Origin: Bacteroidales bacterium
Lineage (GTDB): Bacteria; Bacteroidota; Bacteroidia; Bacteroidales; JAADJA01
Length of the DNA stretch: 64,000 nucleotides
Reading direction: 5' to 3'
Assembly (NCBI GenBank): GCA_016783885.1
Contig: JADHVR010000009.1
Coordinates: 1 to 64,000 of the forward strand
Below, piece by piece: positions 18,182 through 28,289 of the stretch; position 1 is the first letter of the stretch, and every line of letters starts with the position of its first letter. A program made the translations under genes and the position numbers. The notes below the pieces were generated by a model, which was not told the origin of the DNA, searched no databases, and saw only the letters and a list, made by a program, of their open reading frames with translations.

Positions 18182-19747
18182 ATGGGAATATTCAGAACAT
18201 ACTTTAATAGTGAACAATTAATTTTTCTGTTAACCGGAAGCCTTTTAATTATTATCAGTATAATATTCCATCTTAAAAATAAAAATAAGTCAGCCGTTTT
18301 ATTCCTTTTTGCAGGGACCGTTTTAATTTATTTATTTGCTGCGCTACTCGACCCTTTCTTAAACCTCTGGGATGAACGATTCCATGCTTTAGTAGGAAAA
18401 AATCTTATGAATCATCCGTTAGTCCCCACTTTATATGATGACCCTGTTGTAGATATGGCATACGACCGGTGGGACAGATGCCATATTTGGTTACACAAAC
18501 AACCTCTGTTTTTGTGGCAAATTATGTTGAGCTTTAAAATTTTCGGTGTTAATGAACTTGCTCTCCGACTTCCTAACGTTGTTTTAAGTAGTTTTTTAGT
18601 TGTTTTCAGCTATCGGACCGGAAAATTATTGATCAATGCCAAAGTAGGGTATTACACTGCTTTCCTGTTTTCCACTTCCTTTTTTATGGTCGAATTAATA
18701 TCGGGAAGACGGGAATTAGAACACAATACCATTGCCTTTTTAGTATATGTTTCTGCCAGTTTATGGGCTTGGACTGAATATCTTTTTTCCAGGAAGTGGT
18801 ACTGGATTGTTTTAATAGGTATTTTTTCAGGATTTGCCATACTTTGCAAATGGCTTGTAGGCTTGTTAGTATATTTCGGATGGGGCATTTATAATTTAAT
18901 CACATACAAATTGCACTTAAAAAAATACAAACATCTCTTTTTATCATTACTGATCACAATACTGATAGTACTGCCCTGGCAAATTTTAATACTGAAGTTG
19001 TATCCCGCTGAAACAAAAATGGCATATAATTTTTTTAGCAGGCATTTTTCGGAAGCATTGGATGGGCATAGAGGTGGCAACTGGTATTTTTTTGATACGA
19101 TGTCGGTTTTATATGGCAAAATTGCTCCTTTCATTATTGGTTTTGGATTTTTGCTTTTTTACAGAAAAATCAAAGACAATGGGATCAGAATTGCATTTAT
19201 TTCTCTTCCAATAATTGTATATTTATTCTTTTCCCTTGCCAAGACAAAAATGGAAAATTACACTTTTGTAGTTGCTCTCCCGGTTTATATATGCCTGGCT
19301 TGTATTATTGATTTCATTATTAAAAAAATGAGCCAGCACATTAAAATAAAATTACTTCAATCAATATTAGTTTTTTTACTTATAATCCTTGTTGGCGCCA
19401 GCAATCTAAATATAGAATTACTACAGGAAAAGCATACGCTCTGGAAAGAAACAAATCAATATCCGGTTATGTTAAGTCATAATAAAGCTATATTCCGGCA
19501 GTTAAAGGATGAATTGCCTAAAAACTCTGTATTATTTAATGTAAAAGGAAGGCATTATATCGAAAGCATGTTTTATAGCGGATTTCCCTCCTATAATTTT
19601 ATACCGTCATATTATCAATATTCCGACTTGAAAGAAAAAGAAAAAACAATAGCGATTTTCAAAACTGAAAACACAAAGATTCCCGAATATCTTAATAATG
19701 ATTCAACAGTAATTATAATTAATCAGAAAGTTTGTGGTTATAATTAA
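18182..19747 (+). CDS. GT-C family membrane glycosyltransferase (ArnT/PMT-like)
   Basis: This polytopic inner-membrane protein has roughly 10-12 hydrophobic segments. An acidic motif lies in the first periplasmic loop (NLWDERFHALVGK), typical of GT83/PMT-type enzymes that use polyprenyl-phosphate sugars. A second conserved-looking region is SGRRELEHN. The C-terminal 90 residues form a soluble periplasmic domain. It probably adds a sugar to a lipid or protein acceptor on the periplasmic face. It begins 30 nt after trmD, so may be co-transcribed with it. Confidence 0.85.
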   Translation: MGIFRTYFNSEQLIFLLTGSLLIIISIIFHLKNKNKSAVLFLFAGTVLIYLFAALLDPFLNLWDERFHALVGKNLMNHPLVPTLYDDPVVDMAYDRWDRCHIWLHKQPLFLWQIMLSFKIFGVNELALRLPNVVLSSFLVVFSYRTGKLLINAKVGYYTAFLFSTSFFMVELISGRRELEHNTIAFLVYVSASLWAWTEYLFSRKWYWIVLIGIFSGFAILCKWLVGLLVYFGWGIYNLITYKLHLKKYKHLFLSLLITILIVLPWQILILKLYPAETKMAYNFFSRHFSEALDGHRGGNWYFFDTMSVLYGKIAPFIIGFGFLLFYRKIKDNGIRIAFISLPIIVYLFFSLAKTKMENYTFVVALPVYICLACIIDFIIKKMSQHIKIKLLQSILVFLLIILVGASNLNIELLQEKHTLWKETNQYPVMLSHNKAIFRQLKDELPKNSVLFNVKGRHYIESMFYSGFPSYNFIPSYYQYSDLKEKEKTIAIFKTENTKIPEYLNNDSTVIIINQKVCGYN

Positions 19748-19764
19748 AAAAATTTCAATCAAAT

Positions 19765-19796
19765 TTGTTCAGTAAAAAAATAAAGCTGTATATTTG
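19765..19796 (+). promoter_or_regulatory. Promoter for rplS
   Basis: TTG (19765-19767) and TATATTTG (19789-19796) are 21 nt apart and lie 40 nt before the rplS start. This gives rplS its own promoter despite its position behind the trmD pair. Confidence 0.7.
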
Positions 19797-19835
19797 CACC
19801 CATTTTCAGAAAAACCCCTATTTAAATACAGAATA

Positions 19836-20189
19836 ATGAGCAAGAATGAATTACTGAAATTCGTTGAAGACCAGGTGCAAGTGAAGGAATTGCCAAATTT
19901 TAAAGCAGGCGATACCATTACTGTTAAATATAAGATTAAGGAAGGAAATAAAGAGCGTATCCAGAATTTCCAGGGAGTGGTTCTCCAGAGAAGGGGAGGA
20001 GGCAATACCGAAACTTTCACTGTTAGGAAAATTTCGGGCAACACGGGAGTTGAAAGGATTTTTCCTTTAGCTTCTCCTTTTATCGATGATATAATAATAA
20101 ACAAAAGAGGGGTTGTGCGCCGTGCTCGTATTTTCTATCTGAGAGGATTGCGTGGTAAAAAAGCAAGAATCAAGGAAAAAAGATTTTAA
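19836..20189 (+). CDS. rplS: 50S ribosomal protein L19
   Basis: L19 sits at the interface of the ribosomal subunits. The sequence [32 protein letters not shown] and the C-terminal [15 protein letters not shown] are diagnostic. The start is set at MSKNELLKF (19836), giving 117 residues. The ORF-track start at 19794 would overlap the promoter -7 box, so it is not used. A good terminator follows. Confidence 0.97.
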   Translation: MSKNELLKFVEDQVQVKELPNFKAGDTITVKYKIKEGNKERIQNFQGVVLQRRGGGNTETFTVRKISGNTGVERIFPLASPFIDDIIINKRGVVRRARIFYLRGLRGKKARIKEKRF

Positions 20190-20217
20190 AACTTATATTA
20201 AGATATTTTTTATTCAG

Positions 20218-20246
20218 AAGCCTCTAATTTTCGGGGCTTTTTTTTG
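20218..20246 (+). terminator. Rho-independent terminator after rplS
   Basis: AAGCCTC (20218-20224) pairs with GGGGCTT (20233-20239) around an 8-nt loop and is followed by a T-run. It lies between the convergent ends of rplS and the next minus-strand gene. Confidence 0.8.
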
Positions 20247-22199
20247 TTAATCGAAACCAACATAAGAAGGAGCGCCTATATCGAAATTATGAAACCTGAG
20301 ATAAGGCATCTCGGATAAATCAACAATATAACCTTTTGTATCACCAGGAGCATTAGGGAAAAAAGTAAAGCTAAACTGGAATGTTCCAAAAACAAGGTAA
20401 TTATTTTTTATCCGGATTCCCAGGCTGTATCCGCTATACATTGCATTTGAGAATATCCCCCTGTTATCACCGATAAATCCTATATTTACTGCTGCAAAAA
20501 ACGACATCCTGAAGCCATAATAATTAATTGGAGTAAACAGGTTACTTTCCAGATGCAAATAAAATCTTTGCTGACCTTTTAACTCATTTGTTTTTAGCCC
20601 CTTAATTCCGTGATCATTGTTAAGATATATTTTTTGGCCGGGTTGCATGTTTATTCCGGTTATATAATCTATCACTAAAAGATTCCTTATATGATTCTTT
20701 CTAAAATGTATCAGGGGAGCAGCATAATTTAATATTGCGTGAAAGACTTCCTGCTGAGGCTTTTCATTAAGGAAATAAGTGCCATATTCAGCCGAAAGGA
20801 AATATAAGTTGTTTTTTTTTAACACTCCGCCATAAGCTATTTTTATCCCTGTATAAGTTCTGTCGCGAAACTCTGCAAAAGAATATCCCGCGGTTAGTTT
20901 AAATAAAAACCCATACGGTAAATCCTCTGTTTTGCCAAATTCATTCAAATAGCTTACCCTGTAATATTGTTGCTTTGAAAAAGCAATACTACCCAGAATA
21001 TCGCTTTTATTTTTCATTGAAAAGCTGCTGTCGGGTGTTTCCGGTCTGTTAGTATATTGAAGATTAACAAAACGAATAGCAGGCACAAACCAAACGGGAT
21101 AGTCATCCTTTGTTCTCAATCTTTGTAAAGGAAATTGTCTTCCCACCCAAATATCTCTTTGGTTGAACTTTAAAGACCAGGGAGCCTGAGTTGAATCATT
21201 TATCGAATAAGTAATATTCCTTTCCCTCCTGAGAAATGTAATTCCACCACCCCAGTTTACTTTATATGGAATAAATGATCTTGAAAAATCCAACCGGTAA
21301 TCAATTCCTTCATCCGTTTTATCATAACTAAACATACTATTGATAAATGATCGCCTGATATTATTTATAGAGTATGAAAGATAACTCCATACTAATTGCG
21401 GGTGATCATTAGCATTAAACGAAAATGTATTACTGAATTCATGTCCTAAGCCGAGAACATTCACATTTCTTATTTTTAACCTCCATTTTTTAGCCGTAAT
21501 AATTATTGGAATAACTACCCATTCAAATATATCTTTTGTTACTATTAAAACATCAACAGAGTCTTTTGAAATATTATAAATCTGTATTGTGGCATTTTGA
21601 ATATAAGGAAGCTCCCGAAGCAGCTTGGCATTTTCAGCAATAATTGCCGGATTTACCGTATCACCTTCGCTGAAAAGCAAGTTATTAAATATCACTCTAT
21701 CGGATGTATTTATATGAAATTTACTTTTATCTTTTGTTAAACATGTATCGTAATTAACCGAATCAATAAGCGAGGGGCCAAAAACATCTAACTTCATTAT
21801 TTGTACTTTTCGGATAATTCTACCTGAAGAAGCCAAATATGGATCAGTGCTTTTAAACGGTTTGTCAGCTTTAATTACAGTATCGCCAAAAGATACAAAA
21901 GTGGCATTGTAAAGTTCCTTTGTAACCCTGTGTTTTTGTGCAAAACTCTTCAGTTTTGAATAAAAGCGTTTACTGTCTTTTTTAGTAAGGACTTTGGTAG
22001 TATCGTTTACGATTATTACAGTGTCGTTTATAACTTTAATAACACTATCATTTATAATAATTACATTTCCGGCTTTTATTTTAAGTGTATCTGTTTGAAG
22101 TGATCTGGCTGTATCCTGCCCAATAATGAAAATGGAATGCAATATTATTACAAATAATAATCCGGGTTTGATGAATATTTTAATTTTAATCTTTATCAC
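20247..22199 (-). CDS. Omp85/BamA-like outer-membrane protein with POTRA-like domain
   Basis: An N-terminal hydrophobic segment (signal peptide or anchor, about residues 8-27) is followed by a Thr/Val/Asp-rich spacer and a POTRA-like region (about 130-215; RKVQIMKLDVFGPS and NNLLFSEGDTVNPAIIAENAKLLRELPY). The remainder is beta-rich and aromatic, consistent with a 16-strand surface-antigen barrel. At 650 residues and with only one or two POTRA-like units it is not the main BamA. It may be a TamA-like or specialised assembly or transport factor. Its partner is unknown. Confidence 0.8.
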   Translation of the reverse strand: MIKIKIKIFIKPGLLFVIILHSIFIIGQDTARSLQTDTLKIKAGNVIIINDSVIKVINDTVIIVNDTTKVLTKKDSKRFYSKLKSFAQKHRVTKELYNATFVSFGDTVIKADKPFKSTDPYLASSGRIIRKVQIMKLDVFGPSLIDSVNYDTCLTKDKSKFHINTSDRVIFNNLLFSEGDTVNPAIIAENAKLLRELPYIQNATIQIYNISKDSVDVLIVTKDIFEWVVIPIIITAKKWRLKIRNVNVLGLGHEFSNTFSFNANDHPQLVWSYLSYSINNIRRSFINSMFSYDKTDEGIDYRLDFSRSFIPYKVNWGGGITFLRRERNITYSINDSTQAPWSLKFNQRDIWVGRQFPLQRLRTKDDYPVWFVPAIRFVNLQYTNRPETPDSSFSMKNKSDILGSIAFSKQQYYRVSYLNEFGKTEDLPYGFLFKLTAGYSFAEFRDRTYTGIKIAYGGVLKKNNLYFLSAEYGTYFLNEKPQQEVFHAILNYAAPLIHFRKNHIRNLLVIDYITGINMQPGQKIYLNNDHGIKGLKTNELKGQQRFYLHLESNLFTPINYYGFRMSFFAAVNIGFIGDNRGIFSNAMYSGYSLGIRIKNNYLVFGTFQFSFTFFPNAPGDTKGYIVDLSEMPYLRFHNFDIGAPSYVGFD

Positions 22200-22307
22200 A
22201 ATCCAAATTTTTACACTGTGAAAATAAAAAAATTATTAAATATTACATCCAAATTTAAAAAATACTATCTTAGTCATAAAATTTAAAAAATTCAAAATAC
22301 TAAACAA

Positions 22308-22697
22308 ATGACTCACAAAAAGCATAAAAAATTTTCAGTAAAAAAAAGACTTCTTAGTTTTAAATATGCCTTCAGGGGAATTGGCTTCATGATACAAACA
22401 CAACATAATGCCCGGATTCACCTCATAGCAACCATTATTGTAATTTTTTTGGGAGTAACACTAAAAGTCAGTTTAACTGAGTGGTGCCTGTTGATCTTTG
22501 CCATTGGAATAGTTTTATCATCGGAATTATTTAATACTTCTATCGAATTTTTAACAGACTTGTTGTCGCCGGAATATCAAAAAAGAGCAGGTATGGTAAA
22601 AGATATTGCCGCGGGAGCTATGCTGATTTCTGCAATTACATCTGCAATAATCGGATTGATTGTTTTCTTACCCAGGGTAATTCATTTTATTTCTTAA
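22308..22697 (+). CDS. dgkA: Diacylglycerol/undecaprenol kinase family protein
   Basis: This is a small integral-membrane kinase of the DgkA family that phosphorylates diacylglycerol or undecaprenol. It has a basic N-terminus followed by three membrane segments. The family signature is E-x-x-N-T-x-I-E (SELFNTSIEFLTDLLSPEY), followed by the conserved KDIAAGAML. The 129 residues fit the Gram-positive/Bacteroidetes undecaprenol-kinase type. It is transcribed divergently from the Omp85-like gene. Confidence 0.93.
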   Translation: MTHKKHKKFSVKKRLLSFKYAFRGIGFMIQTQHNARIHLIATIIVIFLGVTLKVSLTEWCLLIFAIGIVLSSELFNTSIEFLTDLLSPEYQKRAGMVKDIAAGAMLISAITSAIIGLIVFLPRVIHFIS

Positions 22698-22716
22698 AGA
22701 TAAATCTCAGGCAGTC

Positions 22717-23556
22717 TTATTTTTCGGGATAAGATTTACTTTTTTTCTTTTTTTCCTTTTCATCTTTTCTTTTAATTTTTTTCAACTTATAAGGTCGTGG
22801 CTTTTTATGTCTGCTTTTTGATTTCGTGGCAGAAGGCTCGAGGATGTTTGATTCTTTTCTCTTTGGATATATTTTAAAGATATATTCTATTGATGTATAG
22901 TTAAAATAATCCCTGTTATTGTTTCCTGTCATTGCATCTAATTTATCCGTATCGACCCTTCTTGATGAAGTTTGCAAGCTAATTGCTGACCGTTTATTAA
23001 TATTATAAACAACTCTGATTCCGATAGGGATAACTAATTCAGTTGTTGATTTTTGGCCTTCATAACCAAATGACCCTACTATACTGTCGGTAAATCCGTC
23101 ATATAGCCTTGTCTTAAAATCAATCAGTCCTATTCCAACATTCGCATAAAGACAAAATTTTCTATTTACTCTATTACTAAAGAAGGCAATAAGGTTATAC
23201 TCTGTTTTTAAACTGTATTCAATAAAATTAGCTTTAAAATATTGATTGAAAACATTACCATTATCCCCTCTTTTTTTTTCACCACTTAATTTACCGGCTA
23301 AAATTTGTCCGCCAAGTATGAATAATGAACCAAAATTTTTATAACCGGAAACCCCGAAGGCATAGTTATTTTTAAAAACACCACCTTTTTTAGCCGGGCC
23401 TTCATCAATATCTCCGAAAAAAGATGTTATTCCTGTATTAAAGCTAATCCCAAAATAATTTTTCGAAAAATTATCATCAATCGAGTTAATTTGTGAAAAT
23501 ACAAAGGCAGGACATACTAATATAAAAAAAATAATATGTTTTACCTTACCGTACAT
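22717..23556 (-). CDS. Outer-membrane beta-barrel protein with basic C-terminal tail
   Basis: I chose the internal start MYGKVKHIIFFILV (23556), because it gives a standard signal peptide ending in AFVFSQ; the ORF could begin at 23586. The body has alternating aromatic/polar strands (GISFNTGITSFFGDI, YSLKTEYNL) like small porin-type barrels of Bacteroidetes. The last 45 residues are extremely Lys/Arg-rich (KPRPYKLKKIKRKDEK...), which is unusual for a barrel and could bind peptidoglycan or polyanions. Not recognised further. It follows the response regulator gene by 36 nt and may be in its operon. Confidence 0.7.
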   Translation of the reverse strand: MYGKVKHIIFFILVCPAFVFSQINSIDDNFSKNYFGISFNTGITSFFGDIDEGPAKKGGVFKNNYAFGVSGYKNFGSLFILGGQILAGKLSGEKKRGDNGNVFNQYFKANFIEYSLKTEYNLIAFFSNRVNRKFCLYANVGIGLIDFKTRLYDGFTDSIVGSFGYEGQKSTTELVIPIGIRVVYNINKRSAISLQTSSRRVDTDKLDAMTGNNNRDYFNYTSIEYIFKIYPKRKESNILEPSATKSKSRHKKPRPYKLKKIKRKDEKEKKKKSKSYPEK

Positions 23557-23622
23557 AAATATTGGTAAATAAATATGTTTTACCAAATAATGGTTATCAA
23601 GAAAGAAAAAAAATAAATATAT

Positions 23623-24996
23623 TCATAAATTGAATTTTTTCATTCTTCTGTCTAAAGATTGCCAGGAAATATTTAAAAAATCAGCAGCCTTTGATTTATT
23701 ATTATTGCCTCGTTCCAATGCTTTTTTTATTAATCTTTTTTCTGAAACTTCCAAATCCCAAATTTCTTCACTTTCCGGCATATTATTAATATTATCGAAA
23801 ATATCAGTTTTCCCAATTTGAAAATCCTCAAGTTTTAAAATGTCATTTTCACTAATTATTATTGCTCTTTCAACCATGTTTCGTATTTCACGTACATTTC
23901 CGGGGAAAGGATATTTAACAAGCTCTTTGGCAATTAGCGGGTCAACTTTTTTAATTGGTTTATTCAGTTTTTTGGAATAATGATCAATAAAATAGTTTAG
24001 TAATAACGGGATGTCTTCTTTTCGTTCTCTGAGTGGAGGCAAATGAATAATGAACGAACTGATTCTGTGATACAGATCGAGCCTGAATTTTTTCTCATAG
24101 CTCATTTTTTCCAGTTCCTGGTTAGAAGCAGCTATCACCCGTACATCCACAACAATTTTATCGTGTGCCCCAACCCTCGATACTTTTCTTTCTTCCAGTG
24201 CTCTTAGCACCTTAGCCTGTTGACTAAGCGGCATATCACCGATTTCATCCAGGAATAAAGTTCCTTTATTAGCAATCTCGAACCAGCCTGCTTTATTTTC
24301 GATAGCCCCTGTAAAAGAACCTTTTTTATGACCGAAGAATTCACTCTCAAAAAGAGTTTCTGTGATAGCCGAACAGTTCACCGAATGAAAATACTGTTTA
24401 TTTCTCTTGCTCATTAAGTGCAATCCACGGGCAACCAACTCCTTTCCTGTGCCGCTTTCGCCTGTAATAAGCACTGTTGTATTCTCCACACTTGAAACTT
24501 TCGACATCATGTTTATTACCGATTTCATTGCTTTGCTCTTCCCGATAAGCTGATGCCCGATTTGCTTTTGAATTTCGTTTGAGATAAGGGAAAATTTTTT
24601 TTCTAATTCTTTATACTTACTATGCAGGTTAATATATCTCGTAGTCCTTTGTATAGCCATGTTTATATCCATCAGCCTGAAGGGTTTCGGAAAAAAATCT
24701 GCAGCGCCGTTTCTCATGGCTTCAATAACACTATTCATATCGCCATGACCCGAAATCATTATCACTTCTAAACCAGGATATGATTCTTTTATTTTTTTTA
24801 ACACCGTAAGTCCGTCCATTTCCGGCAGCTTAATATCCAGAATAACTATATCAATTTTATTTGCACTAAGTATGTTGAAAGCTTCTGAAGGCAATCCGGC
24901 TTTAAAAACCTGAAATTTATTCCTTGTTAAAAATTCGGCAATTTCGTCACGAACTCTTTGTTCATCATCTACTACAAGAATTCTAACCTTTTCCAT
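23623..24996 (-). CDS. NtrC-family sigma-54-dependent response regulator
   Basis: A receiver domain with phospho-acceptor Asp54 (VILDIKLPEMDG) is followed by an AAA+ sigma-54 activator domain. The latter has Walker A GESGTGKE, the sigma-54-contact loop GSFTGA, Walker B FLDEIGDMP and an arginine-finger region. A Fis-type helix-turn-helix is at the C-terminus (NNKSKAADFLNISWQSLDRRM). The 457 residues are standard. It lies 31 nt downstream of a sensor kinase gene, its likely cognate partner. Target promoters of the -24/-12 type were not identified in the window. Confidence 0.95.
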   Translation of the reverse strand: MEKVRILVVDDEQRVRDEIAEFLTRNKFQVFKAGLPSEAFNILSANKIDIVILDIKLPEMDGLTVLKKIKESYPGLEVIMISGHGDMNSVIEAMRNGAADFFPKPFRLMDINMAIQRTTRYINLHSKYKELEKKFSLISNEIQKQIGHQLIGKSKAMKSVINMMSKVSSVENTTVLITGESGTGKELVARGLHLMSKRNKQYFHSVNCSAITETLFESEFFGHKKGSFTGAIENKAGWFEIANKGTLFLDEIGDMPLSQQAKVLRALEERKVSRVGAHDKIVVDVRVIAASNQELEKMSYEKKFRLDLYHRISSFIIHLPPLRERKEDIPLLLNYFIDHYSKKLNKPIKKVDPLIAKELVKYPFPGNVREIRNMVERAIIISENDILKLEDFQIGKTDIFDNINNMPESEEIWDLEVSEKRLIKKALERGNNNKSKAADFLNISWQSLDRRMKKFNL

Positions 24997-25027
24997 AAAA
25001 GCGCAATTTGTTTAAATCAAAAATGTA

Positions 25028-26353
25028 TTACTTATTATATTTTGGTAATGAAATTTTTATTTTTGTGAATTTGTTCGTCTCGCTTTCAGCATTTATATGT
25101 CCTTTCATTTCATTCACAATTCCGTAGGTTATTGAAAGTCCTAATCCTGTTCCATCTTTAACATCTTTTGTTGTGAAAAAAGGATCAAAGATATTATCCA
25201 TATTTTTTTGTGAAATTCCAATACCATTATCTTTAACTTCAAATATTATATTATTGTTTTCAATAAAACTGTTGATAGTTATAGTTTTTATGTAATCTTC
25301 GTTGTTTTGTTTTTTTTGCTTTTCTTCAACTGCATATTTAGCATTAGAAAGTAAATTTAAAACTGCTTGTTCAATTCTGTATTTATTTCCTACCGTATAA
25401 CATTTTTCTTTATCCAGGTTTAAATCTATTTTTATATTATGGTTATAATATTGCTTGCTGACCATTGATAAAGCGTTGTGGATAATTTCATTTATTTCGA
25501 CAACATCTGAAGCGGCAACTTGCTGGTCTCTGGAAAACACTCTGACATGATTAATAATTTGCCTGATCCTGTCAATATCTTCGAAAAGCGCATTAATTTT
25601 TGTCGTTAAATATTCTTCCGAAATACTGTTAAGCGATTGTTTAAACAGTATATTGTCCAATCCCATAGAAATTCCGCCAAGGGGCTGATTAATCTCATGC
25701 GCTATACCTGCCGCCAATTCTCCTATTGATTCGAGTTTAGATTTTTGAATCAGAAATCGCTGCTGTTTATGGCGTTTTATTAGTTCTTCTTTAACTCTGT
25801 TTTCAAGTGTTAAATTCAGCTCTTTTAATTCGTCTTCAGCCTGTATCCGTTCTTTTATTTCCCTTTTTAAATCTATTGTGCGTTCTTCTATCCTTTTTTC
25901 AAGTTCTTCGTTAAGCTTTCTAAGATTTTCTTCAGCTTTTTTTCTTTTCCGTTCCTGCTCTTTAACTTCCCGTTCCAACAATATACCCTTTGCAAGTTCT
26001 TCGACGTGTGATATTAGTTTTTTTGTTTCAACAGGCTTTAAAAGAAAACTGTTTACACCTATTTTTATGGCATCTATAAAATATTCGGTTTCGCCATAAG
26101 CCGATAATATAACCAACCTGACATTATTATCCTTCTTTCTTATTTGTTCAATCATGTCTAATCCATCCATAACAGGCATCATTATGTCGGTTATGATTAA
26201 ATCAGGATGATACTTTTTATAAAGCTCCAGACCTTCCTTGCCATTTTCAGCAATATAAAGCTTGGCGACAAACTTATTAAGGATTCTTTCATATATTGCC
26301 CGCAAAAGATACTCGTCTTCAACAAATAATACCGATATATCTAATTTTTCCAC
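25028..26353 (-). CDS. Sensor histidine kinase with N-terminal receiver domain
   Basis: A receiver domain (Asp56 in LIITDIMMPVMDG) is joined by a long charged coiled coil (about residues 140-200) to a HisKA domain with H-box AAGIAHEINQPLGG. The HATPase region has N-box NLLSNAKYA, G1 DNGIGI and G2 GTGLGLSI. No transmembrane segment is present, so it is cytoplasmic and probably receives its signal from an upstream kinase through the receiver. It probably phosphorylates the NtrC-type regulator encoded next. Confidence 0.94.
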   Translation of the reverse strand: MEKLDISVLFVEDEYLLRAIYERILNKFVAKLYIAENGKEGLELYKKYHPDLIITDIMMPVMDGLDMIEQIRKKDNNVRLVILSAYGETEYFIDAIKIGVNSFLLKPVETKKLISHVEELAKGILLEREVKEQERKRKKAEENLRKLNEELEKRIEERTIDLKREIKERIQAEDELKELNLTLENRVKEELIKRHKQQRFLIQKSKLESIGELAAGIAHEINQPLGGISMGLDNILFKQSLNSISEEYLTTKINALFEDIDRIRQIINHVRVFSRDQQVAASDVVEINEIIHNALSMVSKQYYNHNIKIDLNLDKEKCYTVGNKYRIEQAVLNLLSNAKYAVEEKQKKQNNEDYIKTITINSFIENNNIIFEVKDNGIGISQKNMDNIFDPFFTTKDVKDGTGLGLSITYGIVNEMKGHINAESETNKFTKIKISLPKYNK

Positions 26354-26549
26354 TTTCTTCTTTCTTTATAAATTAATTATAACGTATAGATTGTAAAAAA
26401 TTGAACAGCTTTCATTATTAATAGACAAATATAAACAATAAAAGGTTTGAAATAAAATAATCTAATTGAATCATGTTATTTAAAAAATAAAACGAATTAA
26501 AAGAAAGATTTTATTATAATTGCATTTAAAACAGCAAAGGCACTTTTAT

Positions 26550-28277
26550 ATGTATAATTCTTTAGTAAAACTCTTTTTTTTTATTTTGGTTACACAAAAT
26601 ATTTTTGCACAGGAAAAATATCCTCAGGATTATTTCATTTCTCCTCTTTATACCCCTTTAAATCTATCAGGAACATTTGGGGAATTGAGGTCCGATCATT
26701 TTCATTCGGGAATAGATATTAAAACGGAAGAAGTAGAAGGATTTAAAGTATATGCTATTGCCGACGGTTATGTTTCACGAATTAAAATCACACCGGGAGG
26801 TTATGGAAAAGCCATATATATAACCCATCCTAATGGTTATATTTCGGTATATGCCCACCTGCAGAAGTATAATAATTCTATTAATGAATATGTAACAAAC
26901 GAACAATATAAACATGAATCATATACCTTAGACCTGTATCCGGAAAAGGATTTTCTTATAGTAAAAAAAGGTGAGATAATTGCTTTTGCAGGTAACACCG
27001 GCAGATCGGGCGGACCGCATTTGCATTTTGAAATTCGTGATGAAGCTACTCAAAAACCTATTAATCCTTTACTATTCGGATTTGAGGTTAAAGACAAAAT
27101 AATGCCAAAAATAAACCTGCTAAAAGTTTATCCTGCATCTCCCTATGCTTTTATTAATCATAAAAACAAAGCATCTGAGTTTTTCACAAAGTGGAATGGT
27201 TCGTATTATGCGCTTCAAAATAACGATACCATACTGGTTTCAGGTAAAGTTTATTTTGGTGTTAATACTTATGATCCTTTTAACAAGGGCAAGAATAAAA
27301 ACGGTGTTTACTCTATCGAATTATTGGTTGATTCAAACTTGATATATGCACATGATTTAGAAATATTTTCGTTTGCCGAAACAAGGTATTTAAACAGCCT
27401 TATCGATTACAAAGAGTATAAACTGAAAAAACGTATGGTTCAAAAATCATTCATTCAGCCAAATAACCACTTGAGTATATACAAAACAGCCATTAACAGA
27501 GGCATTATTGATTTTAATGATAATAATGTGCACCAGGTAACTTATTTTATTTCAGACCTGGCTGGCAATGTTTCAACACTTTTATTTTATGTTAAAAGCT
27601 CGATCCCTGTTGAAAAAATAATTAGTGACACTGAACAAAAAGAAAAAACAGGCAAATGGTTCAGTTATACAACAAATAATACTTTTAAAACCGACGATTT
27701 AATTTTTGAAGTTCCGGGTAAAGCTATTTATGATACTCTATATTTCGATTATAAGGTTTTACCGGGTCTTAATAATTCATTCTCGAAAGTTTATCAGTTA
27801 CACTATGATTATATTCCATTACATACATGGTGTAATTTATTGATTAAAACCGACACATTACCGGCAGAGTTACAAGAGAAGGCTTTGATTGCAAAGATTG
27901 AGAACAATAATGAATTTACTTCGGTTGGCGGTGAATGGGAAGACGGATACATTAAAACAAGGATAAGAGAATTTGGGGAATATTGTATTTTGACAGATAC
28001 AACACCTCCTGAAATTATTCCTTTCAATATTTCAAATAATAAGAATATTGCAAAACAGGATACAATCAGAATAAAAATTACTGATGAATTGTCAGGAATT
28101 AATTCTTACCGGGGAACATTAAATGGCAAATGGATACTTATGGAGTATGATGAAAAAAACGACTTACTGATCTACAAATTTGATGAATTATTAAATAAAG
28201 GTGAAAATATTTTTATACTCGAAGTTTTTGATAACAAGGATAATTTTGCAAAATATAAGGCAAAATTAATTTATTAA
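26550..28277 (+). CDS. M23-family metallopeptidase, exported
   Basis: The start at 26550 gives a clean signal peptide (MYNSLVKLFFFILVTQNIFAQ); the ORF-track start at 26520 adds ten unlikely residues close to a TATAATTG promoter-like box. The LytM/M23 domain spans about residues 30-195, with the zinc ligands in HFHSGIDIK, the TGRSGGPHLHFEIRD motif and YAHLQK. The remaining 390 residues look like Ig-like beta domains. M23 enzymes cleave peptidoglycan cross-links, or act as regulators when degenerate; the zinc ligands here look intact. It probably acts in the periplasm. Confidence 0.9.
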   Translation: MYNSLVKLFFFILVTQNIFAQEKYPQDYFISPLYTPLNLSGTFGELRSDHFHSGIDIKTEEVEGFKVYAIADGYVSRIKITPGGYGKAIYITHPNGYISVYAHLQKYNNSINEYVTNEQYKHESYTLDLYPEKDFLIVKKGEIIAFAGNTGRSGGPHLHFEIRDEATQKPINPLLFGFEVKDKIMPKINLLKVYPASPYAFINHKNKASEFFTKWNGSYYALQNNDTILVSGKVYFGVNTYDPFNKGKNKNGVYSIELLVDSNLIYAHDLEIFSFAETRYLNSLIDYKEYKLKKRMVQKSFIQPNNHLSIYKTAINRGIIDFNDNNVHQVTYFISDLAGNVSTLLFYVKSSIPVEKIISDTEQKEKTGKWFSYTTNNTFKTDDLIFEVPGKAIYDTLYFDYKVLPGLNNSFSKVYQLHYDYIPLHTWCNLLIKTDTLPAELQEKALIAKIENNNEFTSVGGEWEDGYIKTRIREFGEYCILTDTTPPEIIPFNISNNKNIAKQDTIRIKITDELSGINSYRGTLNGKWILMEYDEKNDLLIYKFDELLNKGENIFILEVFDNKDNFAKYKAKLIY

Positions 28278-28289
28278 GAGCATCTCAAA

